Assembly (NCBI RefSeq): GCF_043641665.1
Contig: NC_092180.1
Location: 13,633,891 to 13,697,890 of the forward strand
Reading direction: 5' to 3'
Origin: Enoplosus armatus
Taxonomy: Eukaryota; Chordata; Actinopteri; Centrarchiformes; Enoplosidae
DNA: 64,000 nucleotides
The notes under the pieces are model-generated. The model worked only from the letters and a program-made list of their open reading frames with translations. It did not search any database and was not told where the DNA came from. Position numbers and translations under genes: made by a program. Below, one piece after another: positions 12,991-24,334 of the stretch (positions are counted from its first letter, which is position 1; each line of letters opens with the position of its first letter).

Positions 12991-13349
12991 ATAAATACAT
13001 TACCTTACTTACCTTTGTTATGATGGAAACGCATTTTCTTTTGCTGATTCTCTGGATATTCGTTTAAAAAAATCCATTATTGGTCAAATGTGTCTGGTGC
13101 GAGAGCAAGAAAATAAATACAGGAAGAAGATCCTGTGTTCTGGACTAGTGCACATCTCTGTAAGAGAAACATTGCTATGAAATTTAACATGGAGCAACGG
13201 CACAGTTGGCATTTACTTATAACGGTGGTAATTATCTGGGTAGGATACCAGCAGAATGCTGAATGCACATTGAGGAAATGAAAATGAAAATCTTTGCAAA
13301 GAAGACGTGCTGCCTTCAGACGACTACAGGAGCCGTTTAGCTCGAACTT
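12991..13349. other. Unique non-coding sequence
   Basis: Nothing recognised between the two repeats. Confidence 0.45.
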
Positions 13350-13560
13350 GAGGAGTAGTTTGGTCAGATCGAGGTCAGATCACGTTCCCACCACAAACTA
13401 ACTGCTCCAGGGTTCGTTGAGACCAGACCAAGACCACCTCGGTCCGCACCCGAGTGTGATTACCGTGTTCACATCTGCCCAAACGAATCGCACCAAGGGG
13501 GAAAGTTAACCCAACTCTGGTTTAACTAGACTAAAAGCGCACGTGTGAAAACACACTTAC
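13350..13560. mobile_element. Interspersed repeat fragment (family G)
   Basis: CpG-richer than its surroundings, with phrases such as CTCCAGGGTTCGTTGAGACC, CCGCACCCGAGTGTGATTAC and CTGCCCAAACGAATCGCACC that I recognise as a dispersed teleost repeat. Diverged and partial; class uncertain (a DNA-transposon-derived element is likely). Confidence 0.6.
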
Positions 13561-13629
13561 TGTTTGAGAACATGTGATGTAGATAGTGGTTTGACATGTC
13601 TCCCTAATTAGCTGGTTGAGAATAGCTAT

Positions 13630-14036
13630 GTCCCAAATCCGTACTACATACTAATTCTGAGCAGTATGTAATGTGTTCACACTGGAAAGTCGGTCAGTGT
13701 GCATACTAAAAAGGTATTATTAAATGTGCTGTTGATGGACATTAATCTCTCACAATGGAAACCACTTGCAAATGGAAGCGCTGCTCACAGCTGCAAAAAA
13801 TTTAACCTGTTTGTGAATGGTGGTGAAAGAGCTCCAGGGACACCCCAGAAAACAAAAAAATACCGTTTTACAAAAAAAGTAAGATGCCCGAAGATGCATA
13901 TATTGTATCGTTTTCTATCAGCATAAAACAGTTTAGTATGTTGATTTCTAGTATACTAACTGTAAAAACAGTGTCCCATAAAGATAAGTATAGTACATAC
14001 TGTATTCAGTTAGTACTGTATGTAGTGAGGAATTGG
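13630..14036. mobile_element. TIR element, hAT-like non-autonomous
   Basis: The left end (TCCCAAATCCGTACTACATA) pairs imperfectly with the reverse complement of the right end (TCCAATTCCTCACTACATAC). The interior repeats GTATACTA/TAGTATAC-like words on both sides. Such elements built around TACTACATACT ends are frequent in teleosts and are considered non-autonomous DNA transposons; assignment to hAT is from general resemblance. The 75-codon frame at 13699 lies inside it. Confidence 0.6.
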
Positions 14037-14825
14037 AAAACAACATAAGACTTAAATAGCATTAAATAGCATCTATCATAGGGGGGAGACCAGAAAGTAT
14101 TGAACAGGTGGGCGTCCGTGACCTTTTAGGATGTTCAGAGCTTCCTTATATGTGTTTATTTCTTAACAAGCACTTAAGATTGTTTAGTAATAACATTTCC
14201 CCCATTACATGATTCAGTACAACATAAATGCACCGTCCTGTAGATGTAGATGAAATCTCAATACATGGGCGTGGAACCTCTCCTGGAATCAGCATTTGTT
14301 TTGCTCAGGTTGAGATGTGACTGTATACAGCATTTTAAATGTAAATCTGCACAGTGATTTTCTTGTGCTGGTTAAGATGGGTTTGCCAAGGCAGCATACC
14401 ATACTCTGTTTTAAGTTTGCTGCAGCTGCAACATACCAGTTACAGCTCTTGCTCTCCAAGTCATACAATCAGTCTACACCTTACCATGGCAGTCCTCACA
14501 AACACCAAACCGCAAGGGGAATGAAGGGCATTGTTCAGTGTAAATGCACTTAACTCCTTGGCTAAACTTCTGCTGCATCCCTGTAGCTATAGCCTCAAAG
14601 TCATTTTAGACAGAACTGACAGACTAATCTTGCCCCTCCCAGGCACTCAGTGAAATGATGCCTCCTCCTAAGACTTCAGATCCCAGCCTTACAGCCTCTC
14701 TGTCCTAATATCTCTCCTCTCATAACCGCACAACCAGAAATACAAACACACCGTGGCATATTGCCATGACGCCGGTGTTTTTAAGATCAAATGCCCTGGC
14801 CACATAAAAGCAGCAGCATTTCCAG
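14037..14825. other. Unique non-coding sequence
   Basis: No gene or clear repeat. Confidence 0.5.
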
Positions 14826-14902
14826 CCAAAACACACACACCCACAAACACATACGTGCGAGCACATACACAGCCACACAGATAGACGCACACAGACACAC
14901 AC
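14826..14902. repeat. Imperfect CA-rich tract
   Basis: Interrupted ACAC/CACA units (with ACATACGTGCG and AGATAGACGC interruptions) over about 75 bases. Frames on both strands here (Thr/His or Val/Cys repeats) are products of this tract. Confidence 0.8.
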
Positions 14903-14929
14903 ATTCTGCACTACAATGGCTGTCACAGG

Positions 14930-15545
14930 GCTATTTCAATAATCCCCTGCATGTATGTTTAATGGTGAGGGCCCAACAGGAAATGATCGGCAAATGAAAC
15001 GAAGCAGCGGGTTATTACGTACCACTCTGGTGTCAGCCCAGGCCTCCCCACCATTAATTTTATTGTAACTCATTTCTGCGGCCAGAGTGGAGCAGGATTT
15101 AATGTTTCCATTCCCCACTCCTGTTCTGCATGACAAATTGTTTTAATAAACATATACCGGGTCATAATAAAGTAATAATAATCCTACCAGTCACCTTATA
15201 TCACTGCAGTTAAATTTTCCCATAAGCCAACACTGGTTACAATTACATGGTAGCCAATCCTCAGCAAGGCAAACACAACGGGCAGATTTAATATAGTTTG
15301 TAAATATGATTAGTGTGCTGTCGTGTTATTGGAGTCTAGTATTTACATTTCTCTTCGGGCCTTTTAACAGTACAGGATCAGCATTAAATAAAGCTTTCGC
15401 TCCTTTTCCTTCCTGCTCTCTTTCTTCTACCAGAATGCCTCCCCTCACTCCCCTTCACAACTTAATGAAAAGCACTGTTGACCGTTAATATTCCACGGAT
15501 CAATCACCATTTTTAATTTTGCGGATAAATGTGCTATTGTGAAAC
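14930..15545. other. Candidate conserved non-coding island
   Basis: A long stretch with no coding frame and no simple repeat, mixing GC-richer segments (TCTGCGGCCAGAGTGGAGCA) with many TAAT/ATTA cores (CCATTAATTTTATTG at 15051, TAATAAAGTAATAATAATCC near 15164, ATTTTTAATTTTGCGG near 15510). That texture is typical of vertebrate developmental enhancers. No conservation data were available, so this is an inference. Confidence 0.4.
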
Positions 15546-15984
15546 CCTCAAAGGTCTCTCCCACCTTGCATGTGTGCATTTGTGTGTATGTGTGTTCATG
15601 CATACTTTTTGTGTGTCTTTGGTTTGGTTTCTTAGTGAAAGGGGAGAGAGAGATGTGTTCACATAATGGCTCATGGTTATTTGCAGGGGCAATTTTATGC
15701 TACAATTCAATTATTGCCTAAATTTGTTTTTAGCTCCTGAAGTCATTGCTTCTACCTGCAATTTACTCAAGACACAAACATTTACATTACACACACCCAA
15801 CATCGGTGTTTTTAAATACAGTAGGGTTTGCAGCAACCTTTTGAACTTAATAATAATAGCAGTAAATACAGGCCAGCGTCTGCTGCTGATACAGACAGTT
15901 TTGATTGAATTGCCTCCTGGTACTGTAAGACAACATGATAAACTAATTAAAACCGTAACTGCTTGTTTGTTTTGCATATCAATG
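15546..15984. other. Non-coding sequence with TG-rich patch
   Basis: A short TGTGTG-rich patch lies around 15568-15625. The open frames on both strands (15673-16044 and 15711-15989) overlap each other and resemble no protein. Confidence 0.5.
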
Positions 15985-16275
15985 CACACTATGTGGCCAA
16001 AAGTATGTGGACCACAAACGTCGAAGCTGTCAAGGTTTGGCTAGGCGTCTTTGTTTCTATTAAGGGAAATCTTAATACTACAGAATACAGATATATATTA
16101 CAACAATAGTCTGCTTCCAACTTTGTGACAACAGTTTCAATGTGTCAGTGCCAACATGCACAAAGTAATGTCCATCAAGAAATGGTTTTCTGAGTTGGAT
16201 GTGGAATGACGTGATTGGCCTGCACAGACCCCTGACCTGAACCCCGTCCAACACCTTTGGGGTGAATTGTAACTT
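15985..16275 (+). pseudogene. Dead Tc1/mariner-like transposon remnant
   Basis: The left end carries ATGTGGCCAAAAGTATGTGG (15991-16010), a hallmark of a common teleost Tc1-like element. At 16213-16272 the plus strand translates to DWPAQTPDLNPVQHLWGEL and a stop. This is the signature at the end of the Tc1 transposase catalytic core, where known elements have a P-(I/V)-E-H-L-W motif carrying the catalytic glutamate. Here the glutamate codon reads CAA (Gln). An in-frame TGA stands at 16207, most of the transposase upstream is deleted, the second catalytic aspartate region is not apparent, and no right terminal repeat is seen. It cannot be functional. Confidence 0.8.
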
Positions 16276-16530
16276 GTAATGTGTAAGTAAACATGAATTG
16301 GTACATAAATGTAGATTTTGTTCTGTTTGTTGAAATTTGTATATTATGTTTTTGCTTGTGTTTATGTGAGGCTGTGTGCATGTATTTATTTCATTTCCAT
16401 TGTTGGGACACTACTGTATGTGTAGGCTGTTCAAATTTGTATGACAATATATTGTGATGTTAGTTAGTTTGGTTTACATATCAAATATTTGTCGTTGATT
16501 AATGTGTGACAATACTGCTACATCTGGACT
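16276..16530. other. Short non-coding spacer
   Basis: AT-rich sequence between the Tc1 remnant and the family C repeat; nothing recognised. Confidence 0.45.
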
Positions 16531-16873
16531 GTCAGCAAATGCCTTAAAAAAACGTCATATCATCAATGAAAAACAGACCTTTTTTATGATCTGACAAAGG
16601 TATGGTTAAGGTGTGGTTAGGTTTAGGCACGGAAACTGCCCTTTAGGTTTAGGGAAAGATCCTGGTTTGGGTTAAAATAAGTATTAAGTAAGTAGATAAA
16701 TACTTTGTTATGGTTTAGGGGAGCGTCTTTTTCATGCTTAAAAGAAACAACGTCGACTGGAAAACAAACAGCTGTCTCCAGTGTTAAAGTCTGACATTTT
16801 GTTAACCCACCCATCCACCTCGACCTCCTCCCTACGTGGACTTTGTCGCTCTATAATAACATCAGTATGATGT
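16531..16873. mobile_element. Interspersed repeat family C, copy 1, 3'-truncated
   Basis: The left end (GTCAGCAAATGCCTT) is the inverted form of the right end seen in the second copy at 58.6 kb (GGCATTTGCTGAAACGAC), so the family has terminal inverted repeats. The interior shares GACATTTTGTTAACCCACCC, ATCCACCTCGACCTCCTCCC and the GGTTAGG/TTTAGG-rich part with the copy at 58055. The last roughly 200 bases present in the other copy are missing here. Non-coding DNA-transposon-type repeat. Confidence 0.75.
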
Positions 16874-19079
16874 TTCAGCTAGACAGGCGTGTTCATGTAA
16901 TGGAAGTTTACTATTTTTGTGTTCCATATTGGACCTGAATATGCGTGTTGTTGACTCTTGCAGTAGATATTGCCTTGCAGTATCAGTCTTGTCTGGAGTT
17001 TTGATGGTGCTGATATATGCGGTGATGCGCTGTGAAGTTGGGTACCAGAGTTTTCTTTGTGTTGTATATAGGCATGCCTGTCACAGCTCAAAGCTGCACC
17101 ACTAATTGTTGTCAAACGTCACTCCAATTCTGCTGGACACCCTCAGCAATCATATCAGGAGAGGAAAAAAGAAAACACAGCTCGACTCTTTGCCTATCAT
17201 TCAAATGGGAGTCTTTTCTAGCTCACTCCTGCTGGTAGCCTTTAGTAGCCTCAATATTCCCCGCTACACATACCAGCGACCCCTCCAAAAACCAGAGTGA
17301 CATGAAAGGGTTCTCTTCCACCACATACATGCCATTGACAGTTGAATGAAATATTTATTTATGAAATCTAAAAACATGTATTCACCCTTGACACTAGATT
17401 CTGGGAACATTGACTTCTGAAGCACCTCACCACCACCAGAGCCTGGCCCTCCAGTGAGTCAATTATGATGGCTTAAAGGAATGTCTGCCTCTCTCTTCAA
17501 GTGTCTACTTGGCCCTAATTTTTCATCTCAGACTCTTTTCATCTGATTCTGTGCTGAAAACATGAAAATAGTTGAGGCCAGTTCTTTTTAACCTGCACAC
17601 GAAACCGAAGTCAAGATTGACATATGGGGATTTTTGTTGTACTCACTTCAGGGCTTCTCTGTGGATGGATTACGTATGAGTCATCTACAGTATAGTCAGG
17701 TGATTGTTAATCTCATCCAGATGCATACTCTCGCACTCTCTTTTAAAGTCCTGATTATTGCAGGTCTCAAAGTATTGCTTAGATTATTATTTGTTCCACA
17801 GGTCTGATCCAAGTTTTACTAACAGTAATAATATTTGAGTTGGCGCAGGCGGTTTGTACTTCCAGTGGTTTTTACTCTCATCACAAAGACCTTCGAAAAG
17901 GATGCACGACCTTTACAAATGAATTCATATTTCTATAATTGTATTTCATGCTGGCTGCCCGGTGCAGTGTTGGCTTCCATTTTATTGTCTTGTTTTTACT
18001 TTGCAATTTTTGAAAGAGGAAAAAAAAGTGTCATTTGTGGAAGTATGATTACCATCTCAAGCTATTTCTCATTGGTTTGTCTTGTGGTATACAGTATGTG
18101 TAAGTATGCAGAGGCCAGCCACATTATTCTTCAGATTGCAGACTGGAGGGGGAATGTGTCAGACTTGATATGTGATTTCAAATTGTAAGATATTTTATAT
18201 TGTATATGTTGTATTTCTGACAGAAAACCAATGTTGAGTTTGTGGAATTCCTGAAATAAATATGTGAAGGTTTTTTCCTGCAGCTAATTTGTCAGTTACG
18301 TCTTTTTCGAGAATCCTCTTGGCCCCTTGTTTTGATGTGGGTATTACCAAGAAACAGGAAGGTTTGTTATTATTTATCAGCACAGATAGTCCGCTGAATA
18401 GCCGAAACACAGGAGACAGATTATTGTTTGACTTTGCTGTTGGCGACCGGCTCGATAGATGACAGAGAAACTGGATCAGATCGGCCATCAGATTTGACAC
18501 TGGCCATGAATAGTTTTAGCACCATGAAACCCTGGTGCTCACTTCAGTATCACACCTACACAAACTCTTTTGGATGGGTCATGTCACCCAGGTAGCATCA
18601 TACCGAACGATGCTGCAGTAATCAAAAACGGTGAAATCAGTTGCCACCTTCCCAGTGGATAGCAGGAAATAAGAAGACTGCTCTGGAAGTTGGAAAGCAT
18701 TGTGACATTGAGATCCTCTGCATGAAATTACCTAGTTCTTTCATTAGACGCAGAATAAACTCAACACTTCCCATTTAATCTGCAGGACTTTAAACTCAGC
18801 ATCTTGACATTCATGAAAAGAAGCGGAGGAGAGAGGCTTTTGAGACCTCCCTGAAGGGCAGGCATGAGGAGAGGCAACCAGAGATGGTAATGTAGCTGTG
18901 TGAGGGGGGGTGCAGAGGTACTTGAGGCAGACGAGAACTCATTTCAGACCCAATCCTAACCCTCTCAGTCACTCAGTCATCTCTCCTTACAACTCAATAC
19001 TAAGGACCTGTGTGTCTCTCTGTCTGACACTCTATGTAACTCTTCATTATCCTCCAGCCAAATTCAACACAGCCCCCTC
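16874..19079. other. Unique non-coding sequence, no gene seen
   Basis: AT-rich drift with a few GC-richer patches (17410-17470 and 18820-18910). The frames at 17835-18188 (117 codons) and 18195-18500 (101 codons) show no recognisable protein. A T-rich/A-rich structure near 17930-18110 is chance-like. Confidence 0.55.
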
Positions 19080-19545
19080 CCTCACCTCACTGTGGTGCAG
19101 TGGTGAGGGCCCTCTTTGTCAGCCCAGAGTCAAACAAGCTGCCCCCGCCATGTGCTTTCCAACATGGCTGGAATGTTTTCCTGTTAGTTTAAGTCTCATC
19201 TCAACTAATTAATATTTTTGCTTATAGCTGCTGTAGTTCCCATGGGAGGCCCCTTAATTAATCATTTATAAATCTACACAGCCTCCCAGTTTATTAGTCT
19301 CTGCCTTTGGCGTTGGCTGACTGCATTGGGAAACCGCAAATGATTAGTTACAGGAATGAAAGCTTTTTTTCCCCTCTCTCCCTCCCTTGTTTGCGACTGA
19401 TTAGGGCCTCACACCGAGGTATTTCCACAGCCCTGCACTGCACTTTAATTCATTCGGAGCACCTGACACATTATTCACTCTCCCACCTCTCTGATCCTCT
19501 GCCTATTGTTTGAACCAATGTTTTTCCTCAGCTGCGTTGAGGCAT
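19080..19545. other. Candidate conserved non-coding island
   Basis: Complex sequence with two homeodomain-type palindromic cores, TAATTAAT at 19206-19213 and TTAATTAA at 19254-19261, set in otherwise mixed-composition DNA (CTTTGGCGTTGGCTGACTGC, GAAACCGCAAATGATTAG). No coding frame. Regulatory role inferred from texture only. Confidence 0.4.
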
Positions 19546-19800
19546 GGCGATCAGTTAAGGCTCACTCTCAGCCCGGTCAAAACAAAAGCCACAGCACCAA
19601 ACATGGAAGAGGGGAATGAGATCACTAGACCACAGGCTGAGCCTGGGCTGGGCAGCCATGGAGACAGGGTGATTTCTGGTCATCCTTTTGGGATCACGTT
19701 GAGGGCAGGGCTGGTGACGGGAGCAAAACGCATTCACAATTAATTCCTTAGTGCTGAGGACTTCAAGCCATGTCACAGTGCTAAAGCTGTCAGGATTTTA
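19546..19800. other. Non-coding GC-moderate sequence
   Basis: Both strands are open for 73-77 codons with no family resemblance. It may be the middle of one longer island spanning 19080-20130. Confidence 0.4.
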
Positions 19801-20130
19801 TTGGAAAAGAGGCAATATTTCCATCAGTTTAACAGAAAAATAAATTAATTGAATCAACTGAAAGCAGCGTGGGAGGTTTTCATAATGTCTTTGCACTCTC
19901 AGGGAAGAACGCCTCATGCAACAGGGTTCCTTCATCCAATTAGACCTCCGCTGGCTGGCTCACACCAGCCTCGCTCTGCTCAACATTCCACCTTATCGCT
20001 GCCTTTTTATCCCTTTTATCATCAAAGTGACTGCACTTTACTTTGGCATATAGGTAAAGCTAGCAAAACCCTCCCAGAGAGATGGACTAATTACGTTATA
20101 AGAGTCACACTGCGCCGCTCTGGATAGCCT
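19801..20130. other. Candidate conserved non-coding island
   Basis: Contains AAATTAATTGAATCAACTG, TCATCCAATTAGACCTCCGC and a run with two short nested inverted repeats (AAAGTGACTGCACTTT at about 20025, then CTTTAC...GTAAAG). There is no coding frame and no simple repeat. Inferred regulatory, unmeasured. Confidence 0.4.
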
Positions 20131-20574
20131 GCTACACATCCATTAGGTTGATCCTAATGTTGAAATTATGTGAGTGGATGTTCAGTATTAAACCATATTG
20201 CACGAAACATGGCTTAAAATGTATAACATGATAGCAAAATCAGGCCCTCAAGCTGTAAATATATATGATTAGCAGTTTTTCTATTACCAGAGGGCCTCAG
20301 CTCTCTGTCCATATACAGGGTATCTAGTTTGCACCAAACTGGACATTGGGGGGCCTCATCACAGAGTTATTTGTTAATCAGCACAGCAGCACACTTCTCT
20401 CACTGATAACACAGGCAGAAAAACATAATCATACGAGAGTGCGGGAGGGAGAAAGGGAGCCGGGCTTCACAGGCAAGGTAATTACATTCGCATTCGTATA
20501 CATAGTGACAGCAAATGTGAGGCTGTTTTTGTCTGCATGAGGACCAATTACTTTTATTGAAACGTGTTGCAATT
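20131..20574. other. Unique non-coding sequence
   Basis: AT-rich at the left, more balanced at 20280-20520. Nothing specific recognised. Confidence 0.5.
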
Positions 20575-20594
20575 CCCCCCCCCCCCCCCCCCCC
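20575..20594. repeat. Poly-C tract of 20 bases
   Basis: Twenty consecutive C on the plus strand. Runs of this length are unstable and are prone to length errors in sequencing, so the exact count should be treated with caution. On the complementary strand it is G20. Confidence 0.95.
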
Positions 20595-21509
20595 AATAGC
20601 AATGGGTCTATTACTAATGCCTAGGAGACTAACTAGATCAAAGGCGAGAACTGTAGACAGTATAGCTCCATCTGCACCGTCTTGAGCGTTGAATGTTGAC
20701 ATAAGCTACAGTACAGCGGTTATTGCTTCTCTTGATGGTGTCATTATTCCAATGCAAAATGATTCAATAAAAAAGTATCCAAAATTATAAATTCTAATAA
20801 GAATACATCAGACCTATCATGAATCACTTTCAGGAAGACTAGAAAATTTACAGAAATTAGGATTAAATTACTTATAATTAATGAACAGCCTACAGTAGAA
20901 ATTAAACAAACAGTATACAATTTGGGGAAAAACATAAATAATCTCAATCTTGAATTTCTGTGTGTCGTGGGAATTTCAGGAAAAACAGAAGACTGGCAAC
21001 AAGGGAGTAGTTCTTGTGGTTTTATTCACGTCTGCAGACGGACGGTTCCGACAGCAACTCAATTGTCCCTGCCCGGCTGACCGTACTGCATCTCAGAGTG
21101 GTCTGCTTTTATACAGAATATACAGCAAAGAATGTGAACACTTGTAAGACATACGTCACTCTCTTTGACAGTCGTCACCTTGTAAGGATCAAGTCCCCAA
21201 TCAATGATAATTATAGACAGCTGAAAATACACCACCAAGATCATTCAGAAAAGGCTATGGTTCCTTGCTAGAGTCAAGACGGCACCACAGCAAATACCTG
21301 TGACCTAAAATAGACTTTTAAGGGTGTTAGAAGGGATGTGTTGTATTTTCCCACTACACTGTGCAACGAGGATCGTGCACATTTTTGGAAGAGCTCAAAA
21401 CTAATGTAAACAATGTTTCTATGACAGATTGCATAACCTAAACATTGATCCAATTTGTAAACCAATTATCCTGTTCAGGGTTGTATGAGCAGTACAGTAC
21501 AATGAGTTA
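20595..21509. other. Non-coding sequence, possible old retroelement traces
   Basis: The part around 21000-21170 (TTTATTCACGTCTGCAGACGG, then CTTTTATACAGAATATACAG) is CpG-richer than its surroundings and could be a degraded repeat, but I cannot assign it. The rest is AT-rich unique sequence. Confidence 0.4.
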
Positions 21510-21765
21510 AAGGCAGGGTACACGATGAACAGGTTGCATGGTCTATCACAAGACTACAATAGATAGACAGACAACCACATGGGCCATTCAGAGTTTGCAA
21601 AGCACCTGACAAACCTGCATGTCTTTGGACTGTTGGAGAACAGTGGAAAACCTGGAGGAAACCCACACTGACACAGTACATGTATACTGCACTGAAAAAG
21701 GCCCTGCCAGCTGCCAGGTTTGAAACCAGGACTCTAGGAATAGCGAGGGGCTCTGTGGCAATTTT
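21510..21765. mobile_element. Diverged retroelement-type repeat (family D)
   Basis: Recognisable pieces in order are AAGGCAGGGTACACGATGAA, AACCTGCATGTCTTTGGACT, a GGAGGAAACCCACACTGACA segment and GGCCCTGCCAGCTGCCAGGT followed by TTTGAAACCAGGACTCT. This order is that of a very common fish repeat usually linked to LINE 3' regions. It encodes nothing here; the 114-codon minus-strand frame across it is a by-product. Confidence 0.65.
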
Positions 21766-21914
21766 GGTGTAGTGGCCAGAGAAGGACTCCACTGAACATG
21801 CTTTATGCTTTATATCCAAAAAAAAGCTGGGGGCTGGTAACCCTGTCTTTCCAAAATTACCTTTAGATACTACTAATTTGTTTTTCTATATTAATTATGC
21901 AGGCAACATAAGGG
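21766..21914. other. Short unassigned spacer
   Basis: An A-run and AT-rich sequence between two repeats. Confidence 0.4.
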
Positions 21915-22150
21915 TTAACACTGACATATCATCACCTTTTAATTGATATGGCCTACTTCTTAACAGCTGCCTATTAACACATCCAACAGTTACAGAGCAT
22001 CATTCATTTGGAGCTGTGTTTCTGGTTAGTGTTTTTGGTCTCCAAAATCTGTCTCTTTAACTGCTTAATGCTGCACTTTGTTCACCAGCTCTTCGCTAAC
22101 TGTGTCTGCCTGCTGTTTGGTGCTGAGCAGGTAGCGTACAGTGGGTGCCA
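21915..22150. mobile_element. Repeat family B, copy 2, truncated
   Basis: Shares TAACACTGACATATCATCAC, ACACATCCAACAGTTACAGA, CAGCTCTTCGCTAACTGTGT and CTGTTTGGTGCTGAGCAGGT with the copies at 11123 and 24335. It stops at about 22150, shortly after AGCGTACAGTGGGT, lacking the second half of the family. Confidence 0.75.
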
Positions 22151-22187
22151 TTTTGGAATATGGTATCCAGTTCTCTTAATATATCCA

Positions 22188-22246
22188 TGTTTGAAAGCAG
22201 GACCCTCTTGCTGTGCTAAACCACTGAGCTGCCCTCTGTGCTGCCC
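22188..22246. mobile_element. Family D terminal fragment
   Basis: GTTTGAAAGCAGGACCCTCT, TGCTGTGCTAAACCACTGAG and CTGCCCTCTGTGCTGCC reproduce the end portion of the family D repeat found at 21510-21765. The two pieces overlap in what they cover (both contain the TTTGAAA-CAGGAC part), so they are better read as two insertions than one split copy. Confidence 0.6.
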
Positions 22247-24334
22247 CTGACCTAAACAAAAATTGCTTTTTGTTTGTGATCATACCAGAAGCAGCCTTCC
22301 TCGATCCTTTTGTATTTTCATCAATTGAACTTCTTCAGCGCTTACTCGTTAGTAAGCCTTGGTGCTTTGCGCCTTTCATGTGTACAAGGCTGAATGATGA
22401 GTGGAAAAAGAGCAGGCGCACGGAGAGAATAAAATGTTTAATTTGGGTGTTTTGGCCTTGTTACATCAGATGATTATGCACTTAATTGCTGTTTGTGTGT
22501 TCAAGGCCATGGCTTAATAGGTAACTGAAACATACAGCAGCTGTTATTGTGGACAGTGATTTGGGTGTTATGTACTGCACAGGGTGTGGACACAATAACA
22601 GCAACACCTGTGTAATGTTCTGCAGTTTGGTACACCCAACAACACAAATTACTAATAAAAAAATGATCACCCTAACCCTCTCTTTGACACGTCAACAAAA
22701 AACATTACGAGCTCAAAAACACTTATTGCATTGATGTTTACATACAAAATTTATATTTGCGTTTATTGTGTCCACAACATGCATTTAGTCCAAGGTTGGG
22801 TTTCTGAGACTGTTAAATTGACCAGAATTAATCTGATAGTGTCTGATGAGTTTGCAAACACAGAAATAAGCTCTTAAAACCAGACAATAATAAGTACGCA
22901 AGTAAAATTACTCCGTTATTCTCACAGTTCTTCCCTAGTCTTGAAAACTGCTAGGAGTTAACATTAGATATGAATTTAGCTTAGGCCACTGTGGTTGGCT
23001 TTGAAGTTAAAGTAACTTAGAAATATCGTATTGTTTTCAGCTGAAGTGTAAGACGGGGCCTTAGGGCAGGTCTTTTATTCTTGCATTGTTGTTTTGATTA
23101 GATTTTATTTTCAAACTTGCACAACACAGAGCGCAGACTTTAGCACACAACTAAAATAACTAAAAGCAATATCCTTTGGAGTGCTGCTTTCTTTGTGTAC
23201 TTATACACACCTTCTCCATTATTTCTTGCTCTTTCTTCCATCTCTCCGTTGCTTTGTTGAACACCTAAATTAAAACAGGTGAAATATTGAAATCTGTTTT
23301 ATGAATGATGCTGCTTGTTGCCTTTGATTTGTTCGCGCAATAATGAAACTCTTATCACTCCTGCGAGCTATTTGGTTGTGAAATTGCTGCACCACAAACC
23401 TGACACATTAGACGCCATGATGTGTTTTGGAGGAGATATACAGTAGCATGTGCGAGTGTGTTGTCATTCTGAGGCTGCGTCTCTGAACACTGATAGGAAT
23501 AGACCTCAGGCCTGTTTCATGAAGTGAGTTCATCATCGTCAGACTACAAGACTAAAAGGTAATTGCCATGACGGTTAACTGCGTTAATCACAAGCAATGT
23601 CAACAGAGCAAAAGCAGCATATTTATAGGGTGAAACTATTGATTCTGGTTTGGAAGTGAAGTCTGTTTAGAAAAAAAGTTACATTATTAAGGGTAGAAGA
23701 TATAGAAAATAATAATTATTAACTTAGAATATACGAAGGAGCAAAAGAAATTGTAGAAAGCAATAAAATAAACAATAAAAGCCACAGACTATCAGTAGGC
23801 CTAATTGTGTGATCATACTGGCACTAATATACACTGTTGACATGTTCAGCATGTTTAGAAGCTTCATACAATAAATTGGTTCCTGAAAGTAATTGTTTAC
23901 TAATGTGTCTTTGATAAGAAGACCAGAACATGATAAATAAATGAGCAATGGAGAACATAACACCAAAGTAAGAGGGTGTCTGTAGCCAAAGAGAGAGAGG
24001 ATTACTTGTAGGCTCTGATAACATTAGCAAACCGCTTATCAGTGAGGGAACGCTGGACATAGTTTTCATTGATAAAACAAAGTGTTGTTACTATGAGGCT
24101 GTAACAAGATAAGGGCAATAGGTTATACTGAACCAACTACTGTCAGTCGTTCTAAGATAATTCAGATCAACTGTATTTATTGATTAATAATATGGTCAAC
24201 CTGCTGTTTGGCTATAAAGAGCCACTTCAGAGGGGTCTGCCTATTATCATAGAACTAGCTTTACAACAAGTAACTATTGTTCTGTTTATAGTTTTTCACT
24301 TAAAAGATTTTCCATCCATTTGGGGGCACAGTAA
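22247..24334. other. Unique AT-rich non-coding sequence
   Basis: No coding frame, repeat family or microsatellite of note. Overlapping frames on opposite strands near 22482-22734 and 23724-24069 are AT-driven. Confidence 0.55.

Noticed and set aside
15673..16044. 123-codon plus-strand frame entering the Tc1 remnant
   Set aside because: Reads through unrelated sequence into the transposon end and is opposed by an open minus-strand frame; not protein-like.
17835..18188. 117-codon plus-strand frame with hydrophobic stretches
   Set aside because: Hydrophobicity follows from T-rich DNA; no signal peptide logic, no homology recognised.
20995..21175. Possible LTR-retroelement fragment
   Set aside because: Texture and CpG content hint at it, but no paired LTR, primer site or coding trace was found.
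21475..21819. 114-codon minus-strand frame
   Set aside because: Lies on a diverged dispersed repeat (family D); not a reverse transcriptase or any other known product.
22670..22682. CCCTAACCCT as telomere-like repeat
   Set aside because: Only about two units; too short to be an interstitial telomeric sequence.
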